This document shows, in pieces, positions 1 to 16,069 of a stretch of 64,000 bases of DNA (the first letter of the stretch is position 1; each line of letters starts with the position of its first letter). The notes beneath the pieces are model-generated. The model was not told the DNA's origin and did no database searches. It was given only the letters and a program-made list of their open reading frames with translations. Origin of the DNA: Oryzias latipes (lineage: Eukaryota; Chordata; Actinopteri; Beloniformes; Adrianichthyidae); contig NC_019864.2 in assembly GCF_002234675.1 (NCBI RefSeq), positions 15,083,582 to 15,147,581 on the forward strand, written 5' to 3'. The position numbers and the translations under genes are program-made.

Positions 1-69
1 TATATTGTTGACCACAGCAGCAAAAGAAGTGAAGTTCTTTGACAATGAATGTTTTTTTGCAGATAATAC

Positions 70-3000
70 CTGGTATATTACATCCTGAAAAAGCACAGGG
101 AAAGTGAGAGCAGCGTCTTCTAACTCATTTAAACTACAGTGAACCAGAGTTTCATCCTGGCAAAGAAAAAGAAAAGAATTTATTAGATAAAGTGTACTTC
201 TTAGAAGACATCAATACTTGTGAAACAGTCTGTTACCAGATCCAGAACCAGAGAGAACTCTGGTGTGCTGCGTGTCTTCAAAGGTAATGCTGGTTTTCGT
301 GTTAACTGCTCTTCTGTCAGAGGAGGCACATGCTTGATGAAGTAGTACCTTCAATCAGAAATTCAAATTAAAAAATGAACGTATGTAGAGATAGAGTTTT
401 AATGTAAGTCTATGATGCATTGAAAACAAAATAAGTAAATAAATAAAAATACACTAACAAGAAAAAATACAAGTATAAACCTGTAAAACTTAGATTTACC
501 GATTAATTAAACCAATATGTGAAATATCTGTTAATCTAAAATGTTGTCCATAAATATATATTATCTTATCTATAATGCTAATTCCTAAAAAGTCACTTTA
601 ATAATGTCAGAGCAGAGGTGTAAACAGAAACCCCCATGCAGAGTTTGGGTTTTTGCTTCCACCTAGTGGTCAAAGTCTATATGTCCCTGAGAAACACCCC
701 AGTTACAGCACCAAACATGGGGTTGCCTGTTTTACCATCTCATTTATACAAATCATGATACAAAAAAGGCAGTAAATTTCACTCTGAACATTTGAATGAA
801 CTCACGGGTCAAAAACTTCCCACTCGTCTTCATAGGAGGTTTCTGGAGGGGCTGAGGGTATCGAATGTGGATAGCTGCCAACTGACATGCACCCGGGAGC
901 TGGTGACAGCACAGGTTACAGAGAAACGTGAACAATGAACCTCTTCATAACTGACAAACAGGTTTTTGGATGAGAACCAGGGAATACACTGCAGTTGGAA
1001 GAGCACTTCTTTTCTAATGTGACAGACTGTTAGCACTTTACTGACCCTTTATTAAAGCATAATAGAAAATAGAAACAACACTAGAAAATTCTGTCCATCA
1101 GTTTCTCAAACTTCTAAAGCTAGATGAAGCTTTAGAGAGAATTTACCCGTTAATGGGGGCATGTCCGTCTCTGTGATGATTTCTCCTTCTTCTATGGAAG
1201 TGTCGGAGGTAATCTGAAGTCTCTGTGGTAACACGGATGAGGAGTAACACTGACTGATTCCTTCTGTGGATGTCAGGGTGCTACTCTGCATTTCTTCGGC
1301 CGGTTCGATGTCCAGTTGTTTCATGATTTCCTCGGCCTCCACTGCTTGGCCCGGAGAATCGGAGCCTGGAGTGGCTTCAACAAGACGGAAAGAACAAGAA
1401 AGGTCAGGCTACAACATAAAATGTAAATACTACTCCGCCATCCAGAACAACATCCTCCATTGAACCTTCACTTAAATGTAGTCTTGCATCCGAATATACA
1501 ATTCTCCATAATTTCCATGTATACATTCACTTATGCATTTATTATCTTATGACAAATTATACAGCTTCCCCCCCCCCCCCCCCCCCCACTCCCTTTTAAG
1601 CAGTTAATCAAACTATATTTGATCATTCTTATATTTAATGGATTAAATGTGTCATGTGTGTAATTTCTATAAATGCAAATATGTCTATTTACGATTAGGA
1701 GGAATTATAACATGAATTATAGAAAGGACCATCTTTTATTTTCCGACCAATTTATGACTCAATATCTCAAATTAATTTGATATAGGTTTGTTTTTTTTTT
1801 GTCTATTGTATATCTTGCTTAAAAGCAATAAACAATAAATACAAGAATAGTGTGTATGCTTCATGAGCAAAGGATACTACAGAAATGTGTACCTTTTAAT
1901 TTGTTTGTGCATAAATCCATTCAGGCCTTTAAACATTTCATTTGATCTAAACAACCATGTCAATCAATATTATTTTGTCTGTTTTTTTTCTCATTTTAGG
2001 ATACTATCAAGGGTGAAATTTGGTTGGTCTGTCCGTTCACTGTACAACTTACATATTGGACTTTTATCCCAGCCCTCCGCTAAGGCATCTTTATTCAGAT
2101 TGTTGGATAATTTAATGACATAATTCACTAATAATGAGAGAAAGTAAATGTCTTTGAATGTTATTTTAGTTTTAAACACAGATTACAGCAACTATATGTT
2201 TTATTGAAAACTAGTTGACACAAACACACACATTTCCTTAAACTTCAGTCTATTGAACACTGTCTTGCTTCTTTTCCTGCAATTTATGCTGTGGTCATGT
2301 GATATCCAAAGGAAAGCCGTTGGACAACAAGAAACTGATTTATTCTAAGACTTTCTCAGAGTCAACAGACGATAGCAGCACGGTGGATATTTGTGTGTGT
2401 GAGCACAGACACCAACTGTAAGGATTGTAGTGATGTTAAGCACGAAACCATTTACAAACCCCACAAAGTGATCAAACCTCTAAATAACTATTTCTGACTA
2501 ATCCCGAGTTATGCTTTTTCAAATGACTTTTCAAACGACTTTCAGGACCTGGATGCTTTCCTTACCGGTCTTGGTTGCTGGTGAAAAAAAGTTGAAGACT
2601 GGTGAGAAGATGGTTCCGAGCAGGGTGGTGCGCGGGGGGCTGCTGGGTGACTCGACAGGGGCTTCCATTTTACCGTTTGGTTTCAGGAGTTTACTGCTGC
2701 AGGTCACTGTGTCTAAAATAAATAAATAAATGTGACTCATTAAAACCAACATCTGTCTAATCCACGTGTTCTCCATGTAGAGTGTGTAATGTGAATTTAA
2801 AGCAACTTCAGGGAACATAAATATGATGAAGATCTGCGATACCTTTATTGGGAGTTTTCCGGCAAACTCTGGCTACTGTTTTGTTGGATAGATCTCTGGT
2901 CTGCGGAGTCGATGTTATGAGATTATTGTCAGGATTACAATCAATGCGGCTCCTTTTGGCCGGGATGTCCGGATCCACCTGGAACAATAAATAAATAATA

Positions 3001-4092
3001 TACAAGAAAAGTAATCAACTTTTAGCATTTTAGAAAATCCGTGTTTCTCTTTAGACTTAAGATATGGAGGGGAAAAAAAAACAATCAGAATCATAGTTTG
3101 AGATATTTCCACATAAAATTACAGCAACATTTTTGGAATAATTTTTAAACATTCTTTTTAAAGCATTTTCTACTGGGTTAGTTGGTCCTGTCATCACCAA
3201 GAAGCAAGTTTTGTTTTCCTCATTTTGTTCCAAAGTTGTTCAGTTGTATTCAATCCAGGAGAATTCATAATTGTGCAGATTTTGGTTTACATCCTGCATT
3301 TTCTAGGATTGTCTTGTCAGCCTGAATGTCTAGCAGACACACCTTCAGAACACAGAGCCTTTTCCTTGTCACATTTAGAAAGCAATTTGTCATGATCCAG
3401 TCTCAAATTCTCTGTTTTGCTCATTTCTATGACCGATAAAAGCGATAATTAACATTGTGACGTTCCCTGTCATGCTCCCACAGGATCTAGGGTCTTCTTG
3501 GGTCTAGAGAAAGGCGCAGCGATGCACGTCTGTAGCTACATCACAGCAGTCTGTGCCCGACAACACAGCAATCACAGAAACCCAGTATTCTGTGCAGTAA
3601 GGTCAAATGGACAATGTCTCAGAAAATTGGCTTACCTCAAACTACAAGAAACAAAGTAGACTGGATTTCTGTTAAGAATATAGCTCTAAAATAAATGAAG
3701 TAAAAGCCGCACGTAATGGGGTAAAAATCAATCTCATGTGAAGCACATCCTGGTAAAATCAACACCAAAGTGAAAATAGTTTAGATTTAGCTTCTTTAGA
3801 TACATTTTCCATCGACAACCTGCTGTGACTTTGAGTTTACCGTTTATTACATGACACATCACACTTATCTGTTGAAGAAAATGACTGAATGGTCATCTGT
3901 GCCTACCTTGACAGCATTTCCACGGATAAATTTCTTTATTGTGGAGAAAAGCCCGGTTTCATTTTTCTGCATTTTGCCTCGACTTCTCCCGGGGGGTGGC
4001 TCCACTTCCCGATGTTTGCGTTTCAGCTGGGACAGGTGTGTTTGATGGCCTTTGTTCGGCTGCTGAGGAGCTTTACGCACTCTCAGCCTCAT
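70..4092 (-). CDS. ctdspl2: CTD small phosphatase-like protein 2, N-terminal about 330 residues (3' part outside window)
   Basis: Coding exons in order: 4092-3907, 2978-2843, 2712-2566, 1374-1147, 899-806, 348-237, 156-70; all phases join cleanly. The start ATG is at 4092 and the protein opens [13 protein letters not shown], matching the CTDSPL2 N-terminus. Known CTDSPL2 blocks are visible: [76 protein letters not shown]. The first part is a low-complexity, probably disordered nuclear region; the HAD-type FCP/SCP phosphatase domain begins near residue 298. The catalytic DxDxT motif (DLDET, about residues 300-304) is split by the intron between 237 and 156. The family dephosphorylates phosphoserine in RNA polymerase II CTD and SMAD-type substrates (family knowledge). 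The C-terminal part of the catalytic domain lies beyond position 1. Teleosts may carry a/b copies, and I cannot say which this is. Confidence 0.95.
1567..1590. repeat. Poly-C tract
   Basis: About 21 consecutive C in the intron between ctdspl2 coding exons 1374-1147 and 2712-2566. Homopolymer length may be unreliable in the assembly. Confidence 0.8.
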
Positions 4093-4180
4093 TGTGCTCC
4101 AACATCACATAGAAGAACCTAACAGAGGAGAAAAAAACAACAGGTGAAAACCTTTAATACTTTTTCATTTCAGAGCATTT

Positions 4181-4530
4181 AAAGTCCCACTCCAATTATC
4201 GTTTGATCTATTATAAAAGCCTTACCAGTAGTCGTTTAATTATGATTGTCCTTTTTAGCCAAAATTGATATAACCGTGTCGTTTTCAAAGACAGTTTCTG
4301 CAGAGCGGCAGCAGGACATTAAAAACTTGCCTATAAGTTGTGGAAAGGACCACTGGCGCAGAGCAACCCCGCCCGCCCTTCCCCTCCCTGTTGCAGAACG
4401 GCCAGCTTATTTTCTACATCATAAATAAGCTTCTTTTCCTAACTGCACTTTTTTTGTCTACTGCTGATTCACAACAAATTGAATAAAGATATACTCAAAA
4501 GTGTAATTTGAGCTTAAAAGGCCAACAGAA
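4181..4530 (+). repeat. Copy 1 of a dispersed TIR element (AAGTCCCACTCCAAT family), truncated
   Basis: It begins AAAGTCCCACTCCAATTATC and shares long stretches with the copies at 57081 and 61383: TTTGATCTATT, GTCGTTTTC, AGTTTCTGCAGAGCGG, CCGCCC, TTCTACATCA, TTGAATAAA. The right-hand end with the inverted terminus is missing. It lies in the 5' UTR intron of ctdspl2. No coding sequence is seen. Confidence 0.65.
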
Positions 4531-5951
4531 AAGATTTTTACACCCAAAAATACTGTTATTAATACTGTCAAATAAATGTCTTGATATACAATATTATTTT
4601 TTATATTATATATTATTGTAACATGCTTACAATTTAAACTGTCAGTAAAAAATATCAGTCAACAAAAATCTAACAGCAAAATAGTTTGTGAAAACTTTTT
4701 TTGGAGCAGAATTTTATGTTTAATGTCAGTTTCAAATAAAGTTTGATAATCTGGCCGGTTTTTTTTGGTGGCACTTATTTAAAAAAGAACTAAAGCTGCT
4801 CGTTTTTAGTGTCTCAAAATGCTAATATAAAACATTTTTTATGAATGACTGGCAAAGACAGTTCCCAAAGTTCTTACAGTTTTAGTAGATCCAAGCAAAT
4901 CCTGATTATTTTCAGAGTTTGAGCTTGTTAATGCAAATAAATATGAAGTATTAAACAATCAGTTTGAGGGATTAAGACTGACATTAATAAATAAAACATT
5001 TTTTATATACTTCTCATTATAGTTATTAACTATAGATGTTAACATTCCCTTTTATTTTGCCTCTTAAACTTTTATAAAGCATGGACATAAATGAACAGGA
5101 AAGCTGAAAAGTTTAAAGTGGGTGTTTTCTAAAAATGTAGCAGTTTTAACATTAAAAAAAGACTTAACTAGAAGAATGTCAATGAACATACAAGCAAAAA
5201 CACGACATTTCTGCCTTAATGGGTCATGTACGAAAAGCTGGCATTAAAGTTAGAAATATCAGAGGGTTTTTAGAAGAAAAGTTAATGTTCATAGTTGAAC
5301 GAGATGAAATAAGATACATACAAAGCCAGGACTGTAATAGGACAGGTTTCTGTTTTGACATAAGATAAGTCGGTGTGACAGAAACTCCTCATGCAGGCGG
5401 ATTTGCTCATGTGCAGGGAGATGACATCAAACGGCACCAGTGAGTGACTGCAGTTATGTAACATCAGCAGGACCCACAAGCAGCTTTAGCCGCTACCATT
5501 AGCCGTTACTGATGCGATGTAGCGGCGACACTTCCACAGTCTGCTCTCCACAAATGTGTCCTTAATATTACAGTACGAGTGGATGTATAGGGTCTTAGCC
5601 GGAACGTCACGGGTTGCCTGATCTACTGTTGATTGCGATGTCCACTAATAAATGAGAAGCGGTCATTGGGTTCTGCGGCTAAGGCTTCGGTTAGCAAAAA
5701 ACGCGCTAAACAATACGGCCTCGCGGACTACAACATGTCTAACGTTTAACTGTTTATTTATGTATCTTTGTTTTAGGTGCCAACTCGGCAGTGTCATGTA
5801 TATATAAAAAAGAAAATTAAAAAGCTCTTTTATTCGTGTGTGTGCAGCCATTAGACTACGCCCCCTTGGTTTGCTAACGCTCGCCGCTGCTAGCTAACAG
5901 CAGTCACGGTTTAACGGGGACATTTTTGTTTACATGTCGGTGTGTACTCAC

Positions 5952-6110
5952 CAACTATCTCTGAAGCTTTCTTTTTTAAAACTTGCCGCAGTGTTTTGTT
6001 GAGCCGTGGACTGCAACCGTGGCGACCACCGATAGAGGTCGAGCCGTGGTTGTCGCAGCCAGCCGTGTGTGTGTCGCTCGGTGGCTAGTCACAGATCAGC
6101 CATGTCTTCG
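5952..6110 (-). promoter_or_regulatory. ctdspl2: Probable non-coding first exon and promoter of ctdspl2
   Basis: On the minus strand a strong donor (TTG|GTGAGTAC) ends an exon at 5952. The coding exon has an acceptor (TCTGTTAG|GTTC) at 4118, leaving 26 nt of 5' UTR before the ATG. A 5' UTR exon ending at 5952 and starting roughly 6000-6110 is therefore inferred. Sequence from about 5460 to 6200 is richer in CpG and lacks TATA, as expected for a housekeeping promoter. The exact transcription start is not visible. Confidence 0.5.
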
Positions 6111-6883
6111 GACGCCATTTCCCGCCTCATCACAAATATAACGTTGGCGTTGCGCAGCGGAATGCGACACGGACGTAGAGGAACGAACCAACGTTGCGGA
6201 AAGCGGAGTCAGGTCGAAGCTGGCCGGGCATTGGTGCTCCAGAATCAGCCCGAGGCTCTGACATGTACCCCTGCTGGTGCTAATGTATCACTACACGGAC
6301 AGCTTTAAAAAATAAATGTAACATTTTCTGAACTAGCATGACAATAGGTGGACACATTTGTGCGCATGGGCAGACTTGGTCTCGTCAATAGTTTAAAATA
6401 TACAAAAAAAATGATTTAAATTAAAAACAAATTTAGAAATAAATACTTCCTGAAAGTTATCTTCTTGTGAATTTGAGTTATTAAATCCATTTTTGAAAAA
6501 GAAAAAAAAAAACATCCAATGATTGTATTGCATATCATACCAAGCATAAATATGAACAAAAATGGCGTTCGTTTTTTTGTGCTTCTTTAAAAGTGAGTGT
6601 GAAAAAACAAAACTCAATGTGGTTAACCTGCCATTGTTAAATCTAAACTTAAATACAGACACTTAAATTAAAAGAAATACTCCCATTTACCATAAAATAA
6701 TGTCACAATTTGACATTTTGTGATTTATTTTAAAACCACATTTTGAATATTGCTGCTTGTCTGAAGCCCAGATTGGGCCTCACCAATAAAAATTCCAATG
6801 AAAATAAAAACAATATTGTAGATATTTAGCATTTTTGCTCAGTTGTCACTGAAGAAAAAAACAGTCTCTCTATAACAGTCATT

Positions 6884-7654
6884 TTTATTGATGAAGGTTT
6901 TCTTCCCCAGATTACAAACATGATTTTAGTACCAACTGTACACCCACAAAATGTGTTTACAACCAAATGTAGACAGTAAAAACCCTACACAGTTGCATGT
7001 TAATTCAATTCCAAAAAAACATTTGTACTTGTTAGCAGACTAATGGTAACAATAAATACAGCTGCAAATTTATACCAGTATAAAAAAGGTCGTGAATTTA
7101 GGACTTGTATTTCATCAGGATCAATGGAGTGAAGCATTCACATTCCTGCTATAGCAAAATATTTGACAATTAATGCTTTTCCACCAACAGGCACATTTTT
7201 TACTTAAATTTTCAACTATTAGATAATGTAAATCAACAATAACTTTTGATTACTCATACTTAGAAGAGTAAAGCAAACCACTGTGCTTTCTCAGCTTGCA
7301 TATAATATTGTAAACTTGATGTCCAGTCTATGAATTGATCAGAAAAAGTGGGAATCCAGTTTAGTAGAGGATTTCAAATTCTTTGCCCCTCTGGAGTTTT
7401 GGCAAAATATGCTAATTTTAATACAGCACTTGAAGCCAAATTGTTTTGAAAATGCCTTAGCTTAGTGAATTATTGTGCATAATGAAAACAGTACAACTTG
7501 TCATTTAATGAGATGTCCAAAAGAGCCCAAATATCCAGTCTTTTGCACAGGTGTCAAAATAACAGATTACTGCTGAATCTGTCCATCATAAGATGAATTT
7601 CTGTAACCTTTAAGGAAATGAAACGTTTAAAGTTAAGATTGGTACTAAGGTGCT
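6884..7654 (-). other. sqor: Probable 3' UTR of sqor
   Basis: The stretch below the sqor stop codon is AT-rich and non-coding on the minus strand. An AATAAA (plus-strand tttatt at 6884-6889) is a candidate polyadenylation signal. Another AATAAA overlaps the stop codon region at about 7653-7659, so a very short UTR is also possible. Between 6110 and 6880 I see nothing beyond AT-rich intergenic DNA. Confidence 0.4.
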
Positions 7655-11368
<3,714 letters not shown>

Positions 11369-11837
11369 TCAGGAGCCTAAAACCAGTACCCATAATGCAC
11401 TTCCTGTTGTTGTTTTAGTTCCATAAGAAGTGGCAGATGGTTTTACCTCTGAGTGGATAAACACTGCGTGATAGGCGTTTTGATCCATTTTACTAGACAT
11501 TTACCTAGCTATTAAACTAAAGAAGAACAAAAAAAAACGTCATAACATTCAACAACAGCTATGTTCACACATTTTTTGGAAGTGAATTCTTACACTTTAT
11601 ACCATTTAGTAAAGCCCTGTTTCAGTGCCTTGAATACAAACAACATAAGGTTAACAAGCAACGCTATACAAAAGGATAATTTTATCAGGGCAGTCAGTGA
11701 AACTTTATCCAAGTTGATACACAGTTGTTGTTTGCTGCAGACTGCGTAAGAAGAAATAATCATGGCCTGGCTGAACTAGGCTCGCGCCTGACTCCCTAAC
11801 CGTTACACCTGAAACGATTTAGCCGCATTACAGTTAC

Positions 11838-12080
11838 CTGGCGAATGTTGCGTTATCCGACTGTTGTCAAGCTAATAATTCCCAACGCCACCACTCATGA
11901 CTTCCACGCCACGCAGGGAGAAACCTGCAATGTAATGCAGAAAAGCGCAGCATGTATATAGACTCGCAGCTCCCGCCCTCCTGAAGAGCGACAGAGTAGA
12001 GAACCAATGAGATTTAAGCTCCAAAAATTGTTTTCGTCACGCCTTTCCGGCCTGAACTGCACACAATGTCCACGGCGCAT
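11838..12080 (-). promoter_or_regulatory. sqor: Probable 5' non-coding exon and promoter region of sqor
   Basis: On the minus strand CGCCAG|GTAACTG at 11838 is a good donor, matching the acceptor TTTGCAG at 11315 just upstream of the sqor ATG. The 5' UTR exon therefore ends at 11838 and begins somewhere between about 11900 and 12080, where the sequence is less AT-rich. No TATA box is obvious. Confidence 0.45.
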
Positions 12081-12109
12081 TGTTTAGTTTCATTCTCAGA
12101 CAGGGATTT

Positions 12110-13555
12110 CAAAATTTAGACCAATAAACTGCAGGTGTCATATATCTATGTGCGTCTGTGAGGAAATGGGGCGTTGCGTTATGTCGTCACCACGCGTAGC
12201 GATTGCTTACAGCGGCATAACTTTGGACGTGCCTGAACAGAACCCATCGTCTCTGTGAAGGACACTGGGAACACACCCCTCACACCGGAACTTACAGGAT
12301 CAACCAGGAGTTGTCGCTTCAGCGTTTAGTTCTCTGGAGGTTAAGAATTCTGACTTTAAACTCAGAATTCTAAGAAAAAAAGTCAGAATTGTCTATGCCC
12401 TTATGTTTCTTTCTCCACGACCCTAATCCTCTTCCGTATGAGTTTTAAAAGCACTTCAGTAAATTACTGAATTCTAGAATGTAGTATCTCAAGTAGAGAA
12501 AGGTATGCCACATAGTTTTGCCATATATAAATAGTGGAAAATGTGAAAAAAAAAATCATTATTATAAGACATTATTATTATTTTAAACAATATCCTTTAA
12601 ATTTGTAGGTGTGCTTTTTATTTGTTGCTAATTTAGAGAACGTACTTAGGCTACAATAGATGGAAGCCCATGTGATGTTGTTACACATGCAGTAAAACTT
12701 TGTTTTGTCACCATGACTCAGCTAAACTCTTTAAATGCAACGGTTGGACTGGTTCAGGTTTTTGTTTTGTTTTTTGCTAGTTGACTACCTGTATAAACAT
12801 AAACCTAGATCTCTATGATTCATTTTAGCCCCTACATGCAATGTGTTTCATTCTTGCTATTGAACAGTTGTCTTCACTCTGATTCTGCAGCCATTGGTGG
12901 CCACATCTAATGTGTAGTCTGTAATGACAGCATCAAGTGGATTAGTACCCCCTGCAGTCCGTGCTTTGTCCTCTGCACACGTGTTGATGCTCTTTACTGT
13001 ACAAAAACACTCATTTGTGACTGTTTTACTGCAGAATGACATGCAACACATTTACATAGATGCATGAGATACCTGCATGGCTTCTTCGCTCTTCAATCTC
13101 TTGAAACATCACAGGAAGTAATTCAGAATTGAAAAGCATTTAAAAGTCTTTTCTAATTGTCGTTAGTTTGACTATTTTGTAATGCTTGCACGAAACAAAA
13201 ACATAAGACAAGTGTTGGCATAAACTGACTGACTGAGAGTTGATTTAAGTAGTTTTTTTTTTCAAGTAGAACCTAAATCTTTTTTTATATATACAATTTC
13301 CATCTCCATCAATCAAAGTTTTTTTTTCTTAAATACTGCTTGTGTGCCACCAAAAAAAATCAATTTATAGCTTAAAAGCACTTTGTCTCAGTTGCACAGA
13401 CAAAAGTTTGTATATGCTGTGTCATGATTCAACAGCTTCTTTTCTGCTTCTTCAGTTTGTACATTCCTCTCTCCGTGGTGTTTGTGTCACTGATACCCTC
13501 TCGGGAATTCATTAGTGGATGTGAAGAAGATTTAAATAGATATTGCTCTTAGCAT
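12110..13555. other. Intergenic DNA, nothing recognised
   Basis: AT-rich sequence between sqor and atp8b4. Short internal inverted repeats of AGAATTCTGACTTT type occur near 12340-12400. No conserved coding segment, RNA gene or clear mobile element was recognised on either strand. Confidence 0.5.
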
Positions 13556-13558
13556 AGC

Positions 13559-13885
13559 ATAGTGACTGGATGGCTCAGTTGGCTGCGTGTAGGATTGGCG
13601 CATAGGAAGCAACAGTTCATTTCCCAGGGAACACGATTGGTTTCATTCAGTGTGGGTCCTTGGGCAAGACCCTTCCAACTACTGCCTGACCATGTATTCA
13701 CAAGGGGGTCCGAGTCTCAGTTTCCCTGTGCCGGTCCCCAACCCAGATTAGATAAAGAGTTGTGTCAGGAAGGGCATCTGGCGTAAAAACCTCTGCCAAA
13801 CCACCTGTGTGAATCAGTAAAAGCTGATTCCCTTTGGCGACCCTTGGAGATATTTGCCGAAAGGTGAACCTTTCGGCAAATATTG
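13559..13885 (+). mobile_element. tRNA-derived SINE with a 34-bp palindromic tail
   Basis: The head (TGGATGGCTCAGTTGGCTGC) carries a Pol III A-box-like motif and AGTTCATTTCCC sits at the B-box position. The body has typical fish SINE phrases: CCTTGGGCAAGACCCTTCC and AGGAAGGGCATCTGGCGTAA. The 3' end is a perfect hairpin at 13850-13883 (16-bp arms, 2-nt loop). Confidence 0.7.
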
Positions 13886-14105
13886 CTGTTTAGCTGTTTG
13901 CGTAACATGAATTCAATAAAACAAAGGACAGTTTTGGCTGAAGCTTGCTGAAAAGGCTACATGACACACCTGGTTTGTCTGTTTGACTTGACACAGTTTA
14001 ACAAGGGCTTTTGTTGTCACTCCAACACAATTATGAATCTTGTGATCACCAGTAAAATGTATAATATAGATATAATTGGTGTCTTCAGATCATTGCTGAC
14101 CCTTT

Positions 14106-14313
14106 TTAACCCTTGTGCTATCCTATGACCCCACCTTAACATTGACGTGTTCTCCCTACCATGACAAAGGTGGATAAAGTGAAGAGGATTTCATGTGATC
14201 CATGGACACCAGTGAAGATCACAAATCATTGAAGAAAAAAGGTTCAGCGCACTGTCTTGTGGGGTCTAGATAACCCAACTCCCAATGTTAAAGTTCCCAG
14301 GCACAAGGGTTAA
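14106..14313 (-). mobile_element. TTAA-flanked MITE, piggyBac-like, copy 1 (inverted)
   Basis: A 200-bp element (14110-14309) begins CCCTTGTGC and ends GCACAAGGG, and is flanked on both sides by an intact TTAA. Its interior is the reverse complement of the copies at 24665, 48727 and 52006. TTAA duplication with CCC...GGG termini is characteristic of piggyBac-type transposition. There is no coding capacity. Confidence 0.75.
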
Positions 14314-14319
14314 AGTGTA

Positions 14320-15600
14320 AGGTGTCTTTCAATCATCCTGTGAACTTTAAAAATACCTTAACACCATGAGATTTTTGATTGTAAAGCTTATCTGTTCCTG
14401 ATAAACTGCAATTCATTCTGACTGGACTGCATGAAGTGCTGTTTTAAATAGTGCTGATCCTTGTCCTTCCTTCTGCTCACCTTAAAAAAGGAGTTTACAA
14501 TATGCAGTCCAGGATCAGCTTACCAAGTTTTCACTCACAACAGCACACAAGCATTTCAAATATAAAGTAGGGCAAAATATAGCATCAGGCTATGAGAACT
14601 CTGAACACTGTATTTACTGATGGTATTTTATTATGTTGTGTATACAACATATGTGTTTTTTTTTGTAGTGCTTCACCAACCTATAGTACAAAAAAAAAGT
14701 TTTTGAGTTTTTTTAAGATGTTAATCATTTATCATAGAATGTTCCAGTTTAAGGATTTATGAAAATGATGTATGCAAAATAAGTAAAAATAGGCCTTAAT
14801 TTGTTCCTACATAAATAAAGGTTAAAAACATCCTTTGAACAACAAAGCAGGTGGGTGGTAAAGTAATATCTAATGCCAAGTAGTAGTTTGATTGCAGGAC
14901 AATGTTTTGCATGGAGCAATATGTCTTTTAGGGGTTGTTCCTCAAAATTTGTGCTGAGACCCTTGAACATGAAACCTTCTTTTATACTGTAATTCTTTTA
15001 TAAATCAGTGTTCTTCTGGACTCCTTTAATAAACATTGTCTGCAGTTCTTTCTGAACATACAGCTCAATGTATTGAACTTATAGGATATCACAATATATA
15101 TGTTATGACACATCACAAATCCTTACAATCAGGGCTACGGTGGTATAGATAACGACTGACACCTAATCTGCTTAAATGAGTAAAAAAACATTAAATTATA
15201 AATACATTTAAAAGCAAAAAATGAATAATTTTATATATGAATGCAACAAACAGAATATTTGTATTTATTTGTATTTATACAATGTTTTCTTTTGTTTTTG
15301 TTTGTGAAAATAAATGTTTCATTTATCTCAATGTATTTACAGTAATTAGTAATTTCTTTTTATAACATTCATTCATGTTGTATGTACCAAAATAGACCAG
15401 ATGGGGGCGCTTCAATCCCAAAAATGTAAAAAATCAAATGGGGGTGGGTGGGAAGAGCAAATAATTGGAACTCATAACACGGTGAACTTCATGTCACGCA
15501 CTTTATTTCAAGCTTTAAACCAATTCTAAGCAACGGTATTTCTTACAACGCAATAACATTTTCTATGATGGAATAAAGTTTAAAGGAATAGTTTTTCCCC
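14320..15600. other. AT-rich intergenic DNA, nothing recognised
   Basis: Upstream flank of atp8b4. No coding segment, RNA gene or classified repeat was recognised. Confidence 0.45.
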
Positions 15601-15637
15601 CCAGATATTTTAATCGACTAAATTATTTCAGAACATT

Positions 15638-16069
15638 GTGACAGTGACAGTACAGCTTGATTTGTATTATATGGGAGATTTCTGCCCGTTTCACTCTGCC
15701 ACGCGCAGGGAGAGCAAGGATGCAGCAGTCACGCACGCTCACGCACCTCCACCTTCCTCCCCCTGGTGGCTGTGCTCCCGCATCACCGGCTCCCGTTGTG
15801 ACTCTCTTTCGGTGAGGGATGCTGCAGTTCTCCTGCTGGTGCCTCATCCTCACATCCGCCTGATTTCTTGCTGCATCTCTCCTCACTGCCTTAACCACCA
15901 CCACCACCACCATCCTCATCCTCCTCCTCCCATCCATCCACTGCGGGGTTCCTCTGCTCAGCACCTCTCTCTGTTGACTCCGTCCTCATTAGCTGGCTCA
16001 GGAGGTGGACACGAAATCTGCGGGAATGCGGTGCCTGGAATGACTGATCGTCACAGACTGGCTGTATTC
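15638..16069 (+). promoter_or_regulatory. atp8b4: 5' UTR/promoter-proximal region of atp8b4
   Basis: A GC-richer island inside AT-rich DNA, directly upstream of the first coding exon. It holds a CAC/CAT/CTC low-complexity run at 15894-15935. The frame of the atp8b4 start is open through most of it, with in-frame ATGs at 15638 and 16040. This is more likely 5' UTR than coding, because the sequence has no similarity to P4-ATPases that I recognise. Confidence 0.45.

Noticed and set aside
3180-3650. Possible decayed transposase in ctdspl2 intron
   Set aside because: Some phrases look repeat-like, but no transposase motif or terminal repeat could be supported on either strand.
15623-15964. Long minus-strand reading frame of 113 codons opposite the atp8b4 5' region
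   Set aside because: Composition is driven by the CAC/CTC low-complexity run; no recognisable domain, and it is antisense to a likely 5' UTR.
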